The position numbers and the translations under genes are program-made. Shown one piece after another: positions 26,519 through 35,651 of a stretch of DNA of 39,837 nucleotides. Within the stretch, counting starts at the first letter, position 1, and the number at the start of each line of letters is the position of its first letter. Source of the stretch: Candidatus Jorgensenbacteria bacterium (lineage in GTDB: Bacteria > Patescibacteriota > Minisyncoccia > UBA6257 > GWB1-50-10). The DNA lies in contig DRGK01000017.1 of assembly GCA_011050075.1 (NCBI GenBank), positions 1 through 39,837 of the forward strand, in the 5' to 3' direction. The notes below the pieces were generated by a model. It did not search any database. It was not told the DNA's origin and was given only the letters and a program-made list of their open reading frames with translations.

Positions 26519-28387
26519 ATGAGTAAAATTTTAGGCATTGATTTAGGCACGACCAACTCTGCGATGGCAATCATTGAAGGAGGTGAACCAAAGGTTTTGG
26601 AGAACGAAGAGGGCAATCGTACAACACCATCCGTGGTGGCACTTAATAAGTCCGGCGAGCGATTGGTTGGGCAGGTGGCAAAGCGTCAATTAGTAGTCAA
26701 TCCACACAATACTATTTTTTCGGTGAAGCGTCTCATCGGACATAAGTTTGATGATGCTGAGATTCAGGAAGATAATAAAATACTCCCGTACGAACTGCAG
26801 AAAACAGATCAGGGTGGTGTTCGGGTAAAGATGGGAGACCGTTGGTATACTCCCGAGGAGATTTCGGCGATGATTTTACAAAAAATGAAGCGAGATGCGG
26901 AAGCGAAGATTGGTGAAAAAATTACCGAAGCGGTGATAACCGTACCTGCGTATTTTGATGACAGTCAGAGACAGGCGACGAAGCAGGCTGGCGAAATAGC
27001 CGGATTTAAAGTACGTCGCATTATCAATGAACCAACTGCAGCGGCATTGGCGTATGGACTCAATAAAAAGACAAACGAACAAATTGTTGTCTATGACTTT
27101 GGCGGCGGTACCTTTGACATCTCAGTGCTTGAAGTAGGAGATGATACTGTTGAAGTAAAAGCAACAGGAGGTGATTCACATCTTGGAGGTGAGGACTTTG
27201 ATAACCGAATTATTAAGTACCTGCTCAGCGAATACAAGAAGCAGGAGGGCGTTGATTTGTCGAAAGATACGCTTGCGGTACAGCGTTTGAAAGAAGCAGC
27301 TGAACGTGCAAAGCATGAACTCTCAGTTACTCAGGAAACAGAGATTAATTTGCCGTACATTACTTCCGACGATAACGGACCTAAGCATTTCACCATGAAG
27401 CTAACGCGCGCGAAGCTTGAAGATTTAGTAAAGGATTTTGTTGACAGGTCAGTGCAAATGATTAAAGAAGCCGTCACTGCAAAACAACCGAAAGGAGCAG
27501 GTATGAAGCTTGAGGACATTGACGAAATTATCCTTGTCGGTGGTCAAACACGTATGCCCGCAATTCAGAGAGCGGTGAAAGAGTTATTTGGCAAGGAGCC
27601 GCACAAGGGTATTAATCCTGATGAGGTGGTTGCTATCGGCGCGGCAACGCAGGCCGGTATTTTGCAGGGAGATGTAAAGGATGTGTTATTGCTTGATGTT
27701 ACGCCGCTTACGCTTTCTATTGAGACGCTCGGTAGCGTTGCTACGCCAATGATTCCCAAAAACACTACTATTCCAACATCAAAGATGCAAATTTTCTCAA
27801 CTGCAGCAGATAATCAACCCTCCGTAGAGGTGCATGTATTGCAGGGTGAACGTACTATGGCGGGGGATAATAAAACGCTCGCTCGCTTTATTTTAGATGG
27901 TATTCCACCATCTCCACGAGGTGTACCACAAGTTGAGGTGACGTTTGATATTGACGCAAACGGCATACTGAACGTTTCGGCAAAAGATAAGGCGACAGGT
28001 AAAAGTCAGTCAGTTCACGTTGAAGCGACAACGAGCTTGAATAAGGAAGAAGTGGAAAACCTTAAGAACGAAGCAATGGAACACGAAGAAGAAGACAAGA
28101 AGAAGAAAGAACAGGTTGAATCAAAAAACAACGCAGAATCTCTCGTTTATGTTGCTGAGAAAACATTGAGAGAAAATGGAGATAAAATACAACCCGACTT
28201 GAAAGATGACATTGAAAAGAAAGTAAATCACCTAAAAGAGCTTTTGCAGAAAGACGATATTGTTCTTATTAACGATTCCATGAAGGAACTTTCCGAAACC
28301 CTTCAAAAGGTAGGAGAAGCGCTCTACAATGAAGATAAGGAAAAAAAGAATGTCGGAGATAACGGAGACACTACTAAAGAAAGTTAA
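26519..28387 (+). CDS. dnaK: Chaperone DnaK (Hsp70)
   Basis: [73 protein letters not shown]. Confidence 0.98.
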   Translation: MSKILGIDLGTTNSAMAIIEGGEPKVLENEEGNRTTPSVVALNKSGERLVGQVAKRQLVVNPHNTIFSVKRLIGHKFDDAEIQEDNKILPYELQKTDQGGVRVKMGDRWYTPEEISAMILQKMKRDAEAKIGEKITEAVITVPAYFDDSQRQATKQAGEIAGFKVRRIINEPTAAALAYGLNKKTNEQIVVYDFGGGTFDISVLEVGDDTVEVKATGGDSHLGGEDFDNRIIKYLLSEYKKQEGVDLSKDTLAVQRLKEAAERAKHELSVTQETEINLPYITSDDNGPKHFTMKLTRAKLEDLVKDFVDRSVQMIKEAVTAKQPKGAGMKLEDIDEIILVGGQTRMPAIQRAVKELFGKEPHKGINPDEVVAIGAATQAGILQGDVKDVLLLDVTPLTLSIETLGSVATPMIPKNTTIPTSKMQIFSTAADNQPSVEVHVLQGERTMAGDNKTLARFILDGIPPSPRGVPQVEVTFDIDANGILNVSAKDKATGKSQSVHVEATTSLNKEEVENLKNEAMEHEEEDKKKKEQVESKNNAESLVYVAEKTLRENGDKIQPDLKDDIEKKVNHLKELLQKDDIVLINDSMKELSETLQKVGEALYNEDKEKKNVGDNGDTTKES

Positions 28388-29357
28388 AATTGTTGGACTT
28401 GGTGCTGCCGGTGCAGGGTTAAGCACGCTTACGTTTTTTGTCTTCAACCGATTTTTGATAACTGCTCAGTTTTCTGATTTACTGTTCAGCTCAATTTTTC
28501 TCGCACTCTACCTCGTAATACTCGCGCTACAGGTGATGCTGTTGCGGAGATTCACGTATATTGCGCCGCTTGTTGTACTCGCCGTGATAGCTCCACTCTT
28601 TATTTTCTGGTCGTACATATACCCACAGCCATCACTGTTCGTAGTAATTGGTTTTATGCTGTTTTTGCTGATGACTCTTATCGCCGTTGAGTACGGATCG
28701 CGACTTTTGCGTAATACGCTCAAGATTCATTTCTTTACGATTATGTTTCGGGTATTACCGAAGGCGCTCGCAGGAGTATTACTCTGTGTATCATTTTTAA
28801 GTTACAACCACTACGTACACCTCGGAAATTTTTCGGGTGACGTAGCCGAACGATGGTTTCAAGCGGCGCTCACAACTACAGAACCGGTAGTACATTTATG
28901 GTTTCCAACGATTACATTTGATATGTCCATAGAAGAAGCGATAGCGCATATGAGTGAAACACAACTGCGCCGTTCTAAAATTGATTTACTGCAACAGGGG
29001 ATTAATATTGATAAGCTGCCGCCGGCAGCGCGTCGTGGATTTATTGAGAATATCGAAGTTCAGTTTGAAAGCATGTTTGAACGTATTGAGGGGGGCACAC
29101 TCAGTAAGGAACAAACACTCTATTCGTTTATATACGGTGTGGTTGAACGTGAGATATTGTCATTATCACCGACGATTCAAGCACTCGGTGGCGCAGGAGT
29201 TATTCTTATGCTTTTCTTCGCGCTGCGTGGACTCGCGTTCGTGCTATATCTTCCAGCGGCAGTGGTTGCATTCCTTCTGTACAAGCTTTCAATTTTGATA
29301 GGATTTGCATATGTTACATCTGAAGACCGTAAACAAGATATAGTTGTGTTGAGTTAA
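28350..29357 (+). CDS. Hypothetical multi-TM protein between dnaK and dnaJ
   Basis: ATG at 28350 overlaps the dnaK 3' end; multiple hydrophobic helices ([50 protein letters not shown]). Confidence 0.7.
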   Translation: MSEITETLLKKVKIVGLGAAGAGLSTLTFFVFNRFLITAQFSDLLFSSIFLALYLVILALQVMLLRRFTYIAPLVVLAVIAPLFIFWSYIYPQPSLFVVIGFMLFLLMTLIAVEYGSRLLRNTLKIHFFTIMFRVLPKALAGVLLCVSFLSYNHYVHLGNFSGDVAERWFQAALTTTEPVVHLWFPTITFDMSIEEAIAHMSETQLRRSKIDLLQQGINIDKLPPAARRGFIENIEVQFESMFERIEGGTLSKEQTLYSFIYGVVEREILSLSPTIQALGGAGVILMLFFALRGLAFVLYLPAAVVAFLLYKLSILIGFAYVTSEDRKQDIVVLS

Positions 29358-29387
29358 TTGAAGGAGTACACTAATATTTCAATAATT

Positions 29388-30497
29388 ATGGAAAGCGATT
29401 ACTACAAAGTACTGGGGGTTTCACGAGATGCTTCAAAGGAGGAAATTAAGAAAGCGTTTAGGCGACTTGCGCACAAGTACCACCCTGACAAAAAGAGTGG
29501 TAACGAAGGGAAATTTAAAGAAGTTAATGAAGCATATCAGGTGCTCTCAGATGAAACAAAGCGCACTCAGTATGACCAATTCGGGCATGTATTTTCTGGT
29601 GCGGGTCATCAAGGAGGTGGTTTTGGTGGTTTTGATTTTGGTAATATGGGTAACGTAGAATGGAATGCTGCCGGTGACGTTGGTGATTTGAGCGATATGT
29701 TTGGAGACTTGTTTGAGCAGTTTGGATTTAGCAGACAGAAGCGACAAACGTACGTACACGGGTCGGATATAGAAATTATCCACACCATTACACTTGAGGA
29801 AGCGTTTCGTGGTGGCAAGCGTGATATTACATTCGGCACACAGGTATTCTGTAAGGGATGTGATGGTCTTGGGCACAATACGAGTGCGGGGTTTAAGAAC
29901 TGTACTGTGTGTCAGGGGAAGGGAGAAATTCGTGAACAGCGCCGCACATTTTTTGGGGAGTTTTCTCAAGTAAGGAGCTGCCCCCAGTGTTTTGGGAGAG
30001 GCGAAGTACCAAATGAGATATGTTTAAAATGTACAGGAACCGGTCGCGTAAGAGGAAAACGTTCAGTTACTATAGATTTCAATCCAGGCATTGAGAACGG
30101 GCAGATTATTAAAATTCGTGAGAAAGGTGAAGCAGGGGAGCATAGTGGTCGTGTCGGTGACTTGTACATTATTATCCAGGTTAAGTCACATGATGTTTTT
30201 GAACGCAGAAGAGCAGATCTTTTTATGACGAAGAATGTAACTGTTACACAGGCACTATTAGGAAAGCCGATCATTATTATGGGCGTGAGCGGTGAGGAGT
30301 TTTCGGTTACTATCCCCACTGGATTTAATTTCAAGGATCCTCTTGATGTTCCGAAGCATGGTATGCCAAAGTTTTCCCTCATTGCAGCGAACGAACTTTC
30401 GCGAGGCAGCCTTTATATTACATTCCATCTCGTCTTACCAAAGAAGCTTTCTAAGAAGGCAGAGGAATTATTAGAGAAACTGGACGGGGAACTATAA
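29388..30497 (+). CDS. dnaJ: Chaperone DnaJ (Hsp40)
   Basis: [32 protein letters not shown]; four CxxCxGxG repeats [32 protein letters not shown]; start refined to 29388. Confidence 0.97.
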   Translation: MESDYYKVLGVSRDASKEEIKKAFRRLAHKYHPDKKSGNEGKFKEVNEAYQVLSDETKRTQYDQFGHVFSGAGHQGGGFGGFDFGNMGNVEWNAAGDVGDLSDMFGDLFEQFGFSRQKRQTYVHGSDIEIIHTITLEEAFRGGKRDITFGTQVFCKGCDGLGHNTSAGFKNCTVCQGKGEIREQRRTFFGEFSQVRSCPQCFGRGEVPNEICLKCTGTGRVRGKRSVTIDFNPGIENGQIIKIREKGEAGEHSGRVGDLYIIIQVKSHDVFERRRADLFMTKNVTVTQALLGKPIIIMGVSGEEFSVTIPTGFNFKDPLDVPKHGMPKFSLIAANELSRGSLYITFHLVLPKKLSKKAEELLEKLDGEL

Positions 30498-30530
30498 AAG
30501 AACGGCTCAATTACTTTTGAGCCGTTCTTT
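30497..30530. terminator. Bidirectional terminator between dnaJ and tig
   Basis: aaagaacggctcaa-ttactt-ttgagccgttcttt. Confidence 0.9.
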
Positions 30531-30533
30531 TAT

Positions 30534-31655
30534 TTATATTGTTTCCGCGTGTTTTTCGTTCTGATTTTCCAAGAACTGCATAACGTGTTCATTGGTTAGT
30601 AATGAGCGTACGTAGTCTGTGAGTGCCTCTATCTCTGCATCGGGATGGCGCGCACGGAGCATCTGTACATTTTGCTCAACTTCTTTAGGGTCTAGCGTAA
30701 TATCTTCTTTTTTGCCGATAGCTGTTAAGACGAGTTTCAATTTGAATTGGCGTTCAATATGGTCACGTTGTGCCCGCATAAACACTTCTTCTGTTTGGTT
30801 GGTGCGTTTGAGATACTTTTCAAGTGTCGTGTTGTTCTGCTTCAGTTCACTCATAAATCGTTCTTTGAGGATATTCATCTCATTATCAAGAACGATGTCA
30901 TGAATGGTTAGTTTTGTTGCCGCTATAAGCGCCTTGGCGAGCGCATCGCGCCTCTTTCGCTGCATCGCGATGATCTTATCTTGTTTTATAGTATCTTGTA
31001 TCTTTATCCTGAAATCTTCTACGTTCTTGAATGAGCCGAGTTTCTGTACAAGCGTGTCGGTAAGTTCAGGAAGTTCTTCATTTTCTTTTGTAGTTGAGAG
31101 TGGTTTCCCTTCGGTATCGACGAGACCGGTACCGTCTTCTTGCTTGGTTTTTACGTCTGTGGATTGTGCGTGCATGCGTATAATATCATTGATGACATTT
31201 TTTACCTCTTCGTCGGTTGCTTCCGTTTTTTCCACGGACTCCAATTTAATCGTGTCCTTAGCTACTTTTTTGTAGTTTGGTAATTTGACCTCTGGAGTGA
31301 TGCCGACACGTAAGGTAAAGCCGAGTGGATTGCCGAGAGCGAGCTTGGTAATTGTTACCTGTGGTGCACTCATTACATCAAGTTTGTGTTCGTCAACGAT
31401 TGCCGGATATGCTTTATTAAGTGCACGATTGGCTGCATCTTCCAGTATCTCTTCTTCACCGACACGTTTGAGTATCTCCTCATCGGAAGCGTGTCCTTTT
31501 CGGAATCCTGGCACCTCAATATCTTTACGCCTCGCGTCGAGTGAGCGCTTACGGTATTCTTGCATTATCTCGGTCGGTATTTCACCTTGAATATCAGCAA
31601 TCCCATCTTTACCGATATCAACTTTCACGTTTGTAAATAGTTTTTTGTTGTCCAT
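30534..31655 (-). CDS. tig: Trigger factor lacking the PPIase domain
   Basis: IEVPGFRKGHASDEEIL ribosome-binding signature; LPNYKKVAKDTIKLESVEKTEATDEEV and ELPELTDTLVQKLGSFKNVEDFRIKIQ flank where the FKBP domain would be. Confidence 0.9.
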   Translation of the reverse strand: MDNKKLFTNVKVDIGKDGIADIQGEIPTEIMQEYRKRSLDARRKDIEVPGFRKGHASDEEILKRVGEEEILEDAANRALNKAYPAIVDEHKLDVMSAPQVTITKLALGNPLGFTLRVGITPEVKLPNYKKVAKDTIKLESVEKTEATDEEVKNVINDIIRMHAQSTDVKTKQEDGTGLVDTEGKPLSTTKENEELPELTDTLVQKLGSFKNVEDFRIKIQDTIKQDKIIAMQRKRRDALAKALIAATKLTIHDIVLDNEMNILKERFMSELKQNNTTLEKYLKRTNQTEEVFMRAQRDHIERQFKLKLVLTAIGKKEDITLDPKEVEQNVQMLRARHPDAEIEALTDYVRSLLTNEHVMQFLENQNEKHAETI

Positions 31656-31669
31656 GGTGAGTACACCAT

Positions 31670-31698
31670 AGTATAGATATAGGCGTTTCGCAAGACAA
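31670..31698 (-). promoter_or_regulatory. Promoter of tig
   Basis: On - strand TTGTCT - 17 nt - TATACT (31675-31670), 14 nt before the tig ATG. Confidence 0.5.
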
Positions 31699-31749
31699 CT
31701 GTATACTTAGTGGGGTTGATCAAGTAGTGAATATTCGATCAACTCCGCA

Positions 31750-31777
31750 TTGATAATTTTTTCCATGTATGTATCAT
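31750..31777 (+). promoter_or_regulatory. Candidate promoter of the propeptide/peptidase gene pair
   Basis: TTGATA (31750-31755) - 16 nt - TATCAT (31772-31777). Confidence 0.45.
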
Positions 31778-31800
31778 GAAAATACAACTTAAGAATCATT

Positions 31801-32634
31801 ATGAAAATAATAATTATTTTTATTGTGGTGCTGTTTTTATCAACGGTATTTATAGTTTATGCTCAGGATGATTGTCCGATGAACGATCAATTCCTTTCTA
31901 ATGATGCACTTAGTAGTAGCATTTCGTTTTTTTCGAATCTATGGGAAAAGAGTGGTACTAGTAATCCTAGTTTTTATCCGACTTTTTCTCCCTTCTTCAT
32001 AGAAGAAGGTTTTTCTCCCGAAAGTTTTATTAACTCCGGTGGTAGTCCGGAAAAGTCAGCCTTGTGTTTTATAAAGCATTACCCAGATATTTTTAAGTTG
32101 GATAATCCAGATGAGGAATTAGAGGTAGTCCAAGTTACAGAAGATGATGTAGTAGGATATACCCACGTAAAACTTAACAGAATCTTTAAGGGGATTCCGG
32201 TGTTTGCAAGTCAGCTGATTATCCACTTTAACCAAGAAGGCCAAGTTAGTAGTTTTAATGGTAATTATCACCGTTCTTTTACTATATCCTTAGAATCAAC
32301 ACTTAGTGCTGATGAAGCAATTAAGATTGCTAAAAAAGACGCAGGTAGTCCAGCTAAAAAAGTTGCTACTGGCTTATTGATTTATCCTAAGCAACAATCT
32401 TATTTGCTCAGTTGGGGGGTAGACTATGCGCAGTCTGATGGGCCAACATTGGGATATATTATTGATGCTCATACGGGAGAAGTTCTTTTCAAGGATCCTG
32501 GGATTCGAACCGCAGGTGGTGCGTTGGCTGATAGAACTCCGCCTCTAAAAGAAAAAAGCGCTATGTATGTACTGCTTGGATTCATCGTTTTACTGATAGC
32601 CATATTCATTGGTTGGAGGGTTTTTAAAAAATGA
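31801..32634 (+). CDS. Secreted/membrane-anchored FTP-PepSY-like propeptide protein without peptidase domain
   Basis: Signal peptide; VVGYTHVKLNRIFKGIPVFASQLIIHFNQEGQVSSFNGNYH...LSADEAIKIAKKDAG...LSWGVDY...YIIDAHTGEVLFKDPGIRTAGG (as in M4 propeptides); C-terminal TM YVLLGFIVLLIAIFIGWRVFKK. Confidence 0.65.
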   Translation: MKIIIIFIVVLFLSTVFIVYAQDDCPMNDQFLSNDALSSSISFFSNLWEKSGTSNPSFYPTFSPFFIEEGFSPESFINSGGSPEKSALCFIKHYPDIFKLDNPDEELEVVQVTEDDVVGYTHVKLNRIFKGIPVFASQLIIHFNQEGQVSSFNGNYHRSFTISLESTLSADEAIKIAKKDAGSPAKKVATGLLIYPKQQSYLLSWGVDYAQSDGPTLGYIIDAHTGEVLFKDPGIRTAGGALADRTPPLKEKSAMYVLLGFIVLLIAIFIGWRVFKK

Positions 32635-34310
32635 AAAAAATAATAGGTGGTTTAATAATAGTTCTGGTAATTATTACAGGATTATATTTTTGGAGCGCAC
32701 AACAAAATGGTGGCAGTGGGGTTCAAATAGTATTAGGAGAATTGTCTCTATCTGATCAGCCGATCTTAAATACGCTAGTTACAGTTACCCTAATCCTTAT
32801 CCCTGAAGTAGATATCCCTAATTACCCCGCGAGCATTGAAATTCCGAATAGCTTTGAACTAGTTAGTGGCTACTTAGATCGGCAAGTGAATTTGAAAGCG
32901 CGTGAGGAGTTCAAAATTGAGGCCATAATTAAACCAACGGAAGTAGGACATTATAAATTAAGAGCAAGCGTCGGTGACGACCTTTATGTAGAGGTTATAG
33001 GGGACAATGGTATGAGTGATATGAGTATAAGCCAATTCGGAAGCTGTAAGCCGTTGGTTTATAAGGGTAGCATTAGCAATAAGATTAACTTTGTTTTTAT
33101 TCCTGCTGAAGAAATGCAAAACGAACAAGAACTCGTTAATTCTGTAAAAGATTTTTTTGATGAAAACAAAGAAAGCTCTTTTTATACAATTTATCCTTAC
33201 AGTGAGTATAAAGATGATTTTAATTTCTTTTATCTGGATGAATATAGCAATCTTGAGAACCTAAGAACTATTAAGAGGGTTCTAATGGAAAAGTGTCCTG
33301 GTTTATCAAGCAATATTTATCAAATTATTTCTACTGGTTCACAAATTAGAGGCACAGGGCATGATTATCTTAGAACCATAAACAAAATAGGATATCAGTC
33401 CATAAGTTCTTATAGTAAATCTAATTTACATACATTTTTGCATGAGATAGGTCATTCTTTCGGAGGACTGGACGAGGGTTATGGTAAAGGATTTACTTAT
33501 GATTTAACCAGTATATCAGGCGTAACCGATTACAAGAAAAATTACAATGATAATTCAGACCTTCCACCAAACTGGGACATTGAAGGTTGCCCCAAGTGGT
33601 GTTCGGGCCAAATCAATACCAATTCGGTATGTTATGAAGATTACATAAGCTTGAAACGCTGTTTATTGTCGTCTGAAACTGATAATGATAAGGAAGCACA
33701 GGATTGTGTTATGGCATTTGATAATACTCTTGAAGGCATGAGGGTAATGATTTATCCGCATGAGTGTGATTTCGGCATAAATTGCGTTGACAACACCAAT
33801 TGCTGGTTTGTAGGTAATGGATATTTTAGAGCATACGCTAGAGATCTCATGTATTCCGGTAGCGATGACTTCGGCATCATAACAAAAAGTTACGGTCCTG
33901 CTGGAGGTAAACAGCTGAAAGAGACGATTGAGCTCTTAAAATTGTGGATCTATCAAAAAAATAATTTGAGAGAAGTGCATTTTGAAATTGTAGATAGCTA
34001 TTTTCACAGTTTTAATGACAGAGATGAAGTTTATATTGAGTTCGGGTTATCAGATTCTACGGGTAATACTCTATCTATCTTCAAAGACGAGATGCTAGAT
34101 AACGTCTTTTCTATAAAATATAAAAAGTCTGGGGAACCAACCTATTTCGATGTAGGGGTTAATAAACGCTTAGGTGGGAACTATTATGTAGCCGCCACAG
34201 AATATAGAAGCGAAAAAGATTTACCCCCCGATCGATTAGATTTTATTTTTGCAATGGAACTTCCTAGGTTTAAAAAAACATGGAGTTTTGTGCTAAATCG
34301 AAATAATTAA
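32631..34310 (+). CDS. Membrane-anchored zinc metallopeptidase, M64 (IgA peptidase)-like
   Basis: N-terminal TM IIGGLIIVLVIITGLYFW; FLHEIGHSFGGLDEGYG resembles the M64 HExGHxFxxLxDEY signature; Cys-rich region after the active site; ATGA overlap with the upstream gene. Confidence 0.7.
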   Translation: MKKIIGGLIIVLVIITGLYFWSAQQNGGSGVQIVLGELSLSDQPILNTLVTVTLILIPEVDIPNYPASIEIPNSFELVSGYLDRQVNLKAREEFKIEAIIKPTEVGHYKLRASVGDDLYVEVIGDNGMSDMSISQFGSCKPLVYKGSISNKINFVFIPAEEMQNEQELVNSVKDFFDENKESSFYTIYPYSEYKDDFNFFYLDEYSNLENLRTIKRVLMEKCPGLSSNIYQIISTGSQIRGTGHDYLRTINKIGYQSISSYSKSNLHTFLHEIGHSFGGLDEGYGKGFTYDLTSISGVTDYKKNYNDNSDLPPNWDIEGCPKWCSGQINTNSVCYEDYISLKRCLLSSETDNDKEAQDCVMAFDNTLEGMRVMIYPHECDFGINCVDNTNCWFVGNGYFRAYARDLMYSGSDDFGIITKSYGPAGGKQLKETIELLKLWIYQKNNLREVHFEIVDSYFHSFNDRDEVYIEFGLSDSTGNTLSIFKDEMLDNVFSIKYKKSGEPTYFDVGVNKRLGGNYYVAATEYRSEKDLPPDRLDFIFAMELPRFKKTWSFVLNRNN

Positions 34311-34335
34311 TTATTAATAATTTAGTAGCTCATCC

Positions 34336-34363
34336 TTGACATGTTCTTCTATATAGATATCAT
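34336..34363 (+). promoter_or_regulatory. Promoter of rplJL
   Basis: TTGACA (34336-34341) - 16 nt - TATCAT (34358-34363). Confidence 0.7.
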
Positions 34364-34369
34364 AAAGAC

Positions 34370-34464
34370 ACTCCACAGACAGCAGGCAATGGGGTAAGAC
34401 CTGCCGAGGAGGGAACACAGAACGTGTTTCGGTATGTCTGCGGAGCGAACCGCAGATTTTTATT
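34370..34464 (+). ncRNA. L10 (rplJ) leader-like cis-regulatory RNA
   Basis: cagacagcaggcaat...agacctgccgaggagggaacacag...gtatgtctgcgg resembles the bacterial L10 leader (CCTGCCGAGG...AACAC...GTCTGCG). Confidence 0.7.
34437..34462 (+). terminator. Attenuator-like terminator just before the rplJ start
   Basis: tctgcgg-agcgaa-ccgcaga then tttttatt; ATG at 34465. Confidence 0.75.
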
Positions 34465-34953
34465 ATGGCAAAGACGAAAATACAAAAAGAAGAGGAAATT
34501 AAGTACATCAGTGATGTACTTAAGAAGCATGATGGTTTTATACTCGCTGGATTTTCTGGGTTATCTGTTAATGAATTAAATGCGTTTCGCCGTACACTGC
34601 GTGAATCTGGCAGTGTTATGCGTATTGCGAAACGTCGTCTGTTACGCATCGCACTCCAGCAGGCCGGTATCTCACTCAATGTTCCAGAAAGGTTTCTTGG
34701 GCAAGCAGGATTTATTCCGTTCTCTGGTGATATTTCTGACATTGCTGGCACCGTGTATCGTTTTGTAAAAAAACATGACGGTACTATATTTGATAGTTTT
34801 GATATTAAGGGAAAGCAAGTAATAGAAGCGTCGTTTTTGGAGCGCGTTGGTCAGTTACCACCGCGTGATGAAATGCTTGGACTCGTGGTTAGTACAATTT
34901 CTGCACCTCTGCGAGCACTCGCATACGTTGTAGGTCAGATAAAGGGCGAATAG
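34465..34953 (+). CDS. rplJ: 50S ribosomal protein L10
   Basis: AKTKIQKEEEIKYISDVLKKHDGFILAGFSGLSVNELNAFRRTLRESGSVMRIAKRRLLRIAL. Confidence 0.93.
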   Translation: MAKTKIQKEEEIKYISDVLKKHDGFILAGFSGLSVNELNAFRRTLRESGSVMRIAKRRLLRIALQQAGISLNVPERFLGQAGFIPFSGDISDIAGTVYRFVKKHDGTIFDSFDIKGKQVIEASFLERVGQLPPRDEMLGLVVSTISAPLRALAYVVGQIKGE

Positions 34954-34968
34954 AGTATATATAAAAAT

Positions 34969-35484
34969 ATGGCAGAAGAAAAAGAACAAAAGGTAGCTCC
35001 GACGCCTACAGGGTCGGAGTCCCGACCTCAAGAGAGCGTCGGGAAAGAAAAAAAGGAAGGAAAAAAAGAAGAAGAAAAAGAGGAAACTAAAGAAACGTCT
35101 GATGATAGTGTGGACGTAAATGATAAACGGTTCGTGAAAATCATTGAGGCAATTGGCGATATGTCGGTTATTGACCTTGCTGATTTAGTGAAAGTGTTTG
35201 AGAAAAAATTCGGTGTTTCTGCAGTTGCTCCTGCAGCAGCAGGTGGTGGTACGGCTGAAGGTGATGAGGAAAAGAGTGAAGTTGACGTGATTTTGGAAGC
35301 TGTGGGCGGCCAGAAAATTAACGTAATTAAGGCAGTGAAGGAAATCACTGGCTTAGGCTTAAAGGAATCAAAGGAGTTGATTGATAACGCGCCAAAAGCT
35401 ATTAAGGAAAGCGTAAAGCGCGAGGAAGCTGAGAAAATGCAGAAAAAGCTTAGCGAAGTGGGTGCTACGGTGAACTTGAAGTAG
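34969..35484 (+). CDS. rplL: 50S ribosomal protein L7/L12 with long charged N-terminal extension
   Basis: [29 protein letters not shown]...[44 protein letters not shown]. Confidence 0.95.
   Translation: MAEEKEQKVAPTPTGSESRPQESVGKEKKEGKKEEEKEETKETSDDSVDVNDKRFVKIIEAIGDMSVIDLADLVKVFEKKFGVSAVAPAAAGGGTAEGDEEKSEVDVILEAVGGQKINVIKAVKEITGLGLKESKELIDNAPKAIKESVKREEAEKMQKKLSEVGATVNLK
34997..35044. repeat. Compound palindromic element inside the rplL 5' coding region
   Basis: ctccgac...gtcggag and tcccgac...gtcggga hairpins joined by a central ggtcgg-agtc-ccgacc. Confidence 0.7.
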
Positions 35485-35508
35485 GAATGAGCATACGCTC
35501 ATTCCTAC
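35481..35508. repeat. Perfect 12-bp hairpin over the rplL stop codon, abutting the tRNA
   Basis: gtaggaatgagc-atac-gctcattcctac; tRNA starts at 35509. Confidence 0.9.
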
Positions 35509-35582
35509 GGGCGGTTAGCTCAGTTGGCTAGAGCGTTCGGGTCACATCCGAAAGGTCACTGGTTCGAATCCAGTACCGCCCA
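35509..35582 (+). tRNA. tRNA-Val (anticodon CAC)
   Basis: GGGCGGT TA GCTC AGTTGGCTA GAGC G TTCGG GTCACAT CCGAA AGGTC ACTGG TTCGAAT CCAGT ACCGCCC A; CCA not encoded. Confidence 0.95.
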
Positions 35583-35584
35583 CT

Positions 35585-35616
35585 AAAACAGCTCAATACC
35601 ATTGAGCTGTTTTTTC
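35585..35616 (+). terminator. Intrinsic terminator after tRNA-Val
   Basis: aaaacagctcaat-acc-attgagctgttttttc. Confidence 0.9.
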
Positions 35617-35644
35617 TTTACGTCAAATACCCGTGCGGTACAAT
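35617..35644 (+). promoter_or_regulatory. Promoter of the UDG gene
   Basis: TTTACG - 16 nt - TACAAT (35639-35644), 7 nt before GTG 35652. Confidence 0.5.
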
Positions 35645-35651
35645 AAAAGCA

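Noticed and set aside
30619-31590. + strand Ser/Leu-rich ORFs opposite tig
   Set aside because: Antisense shadows of the tig coding frame.
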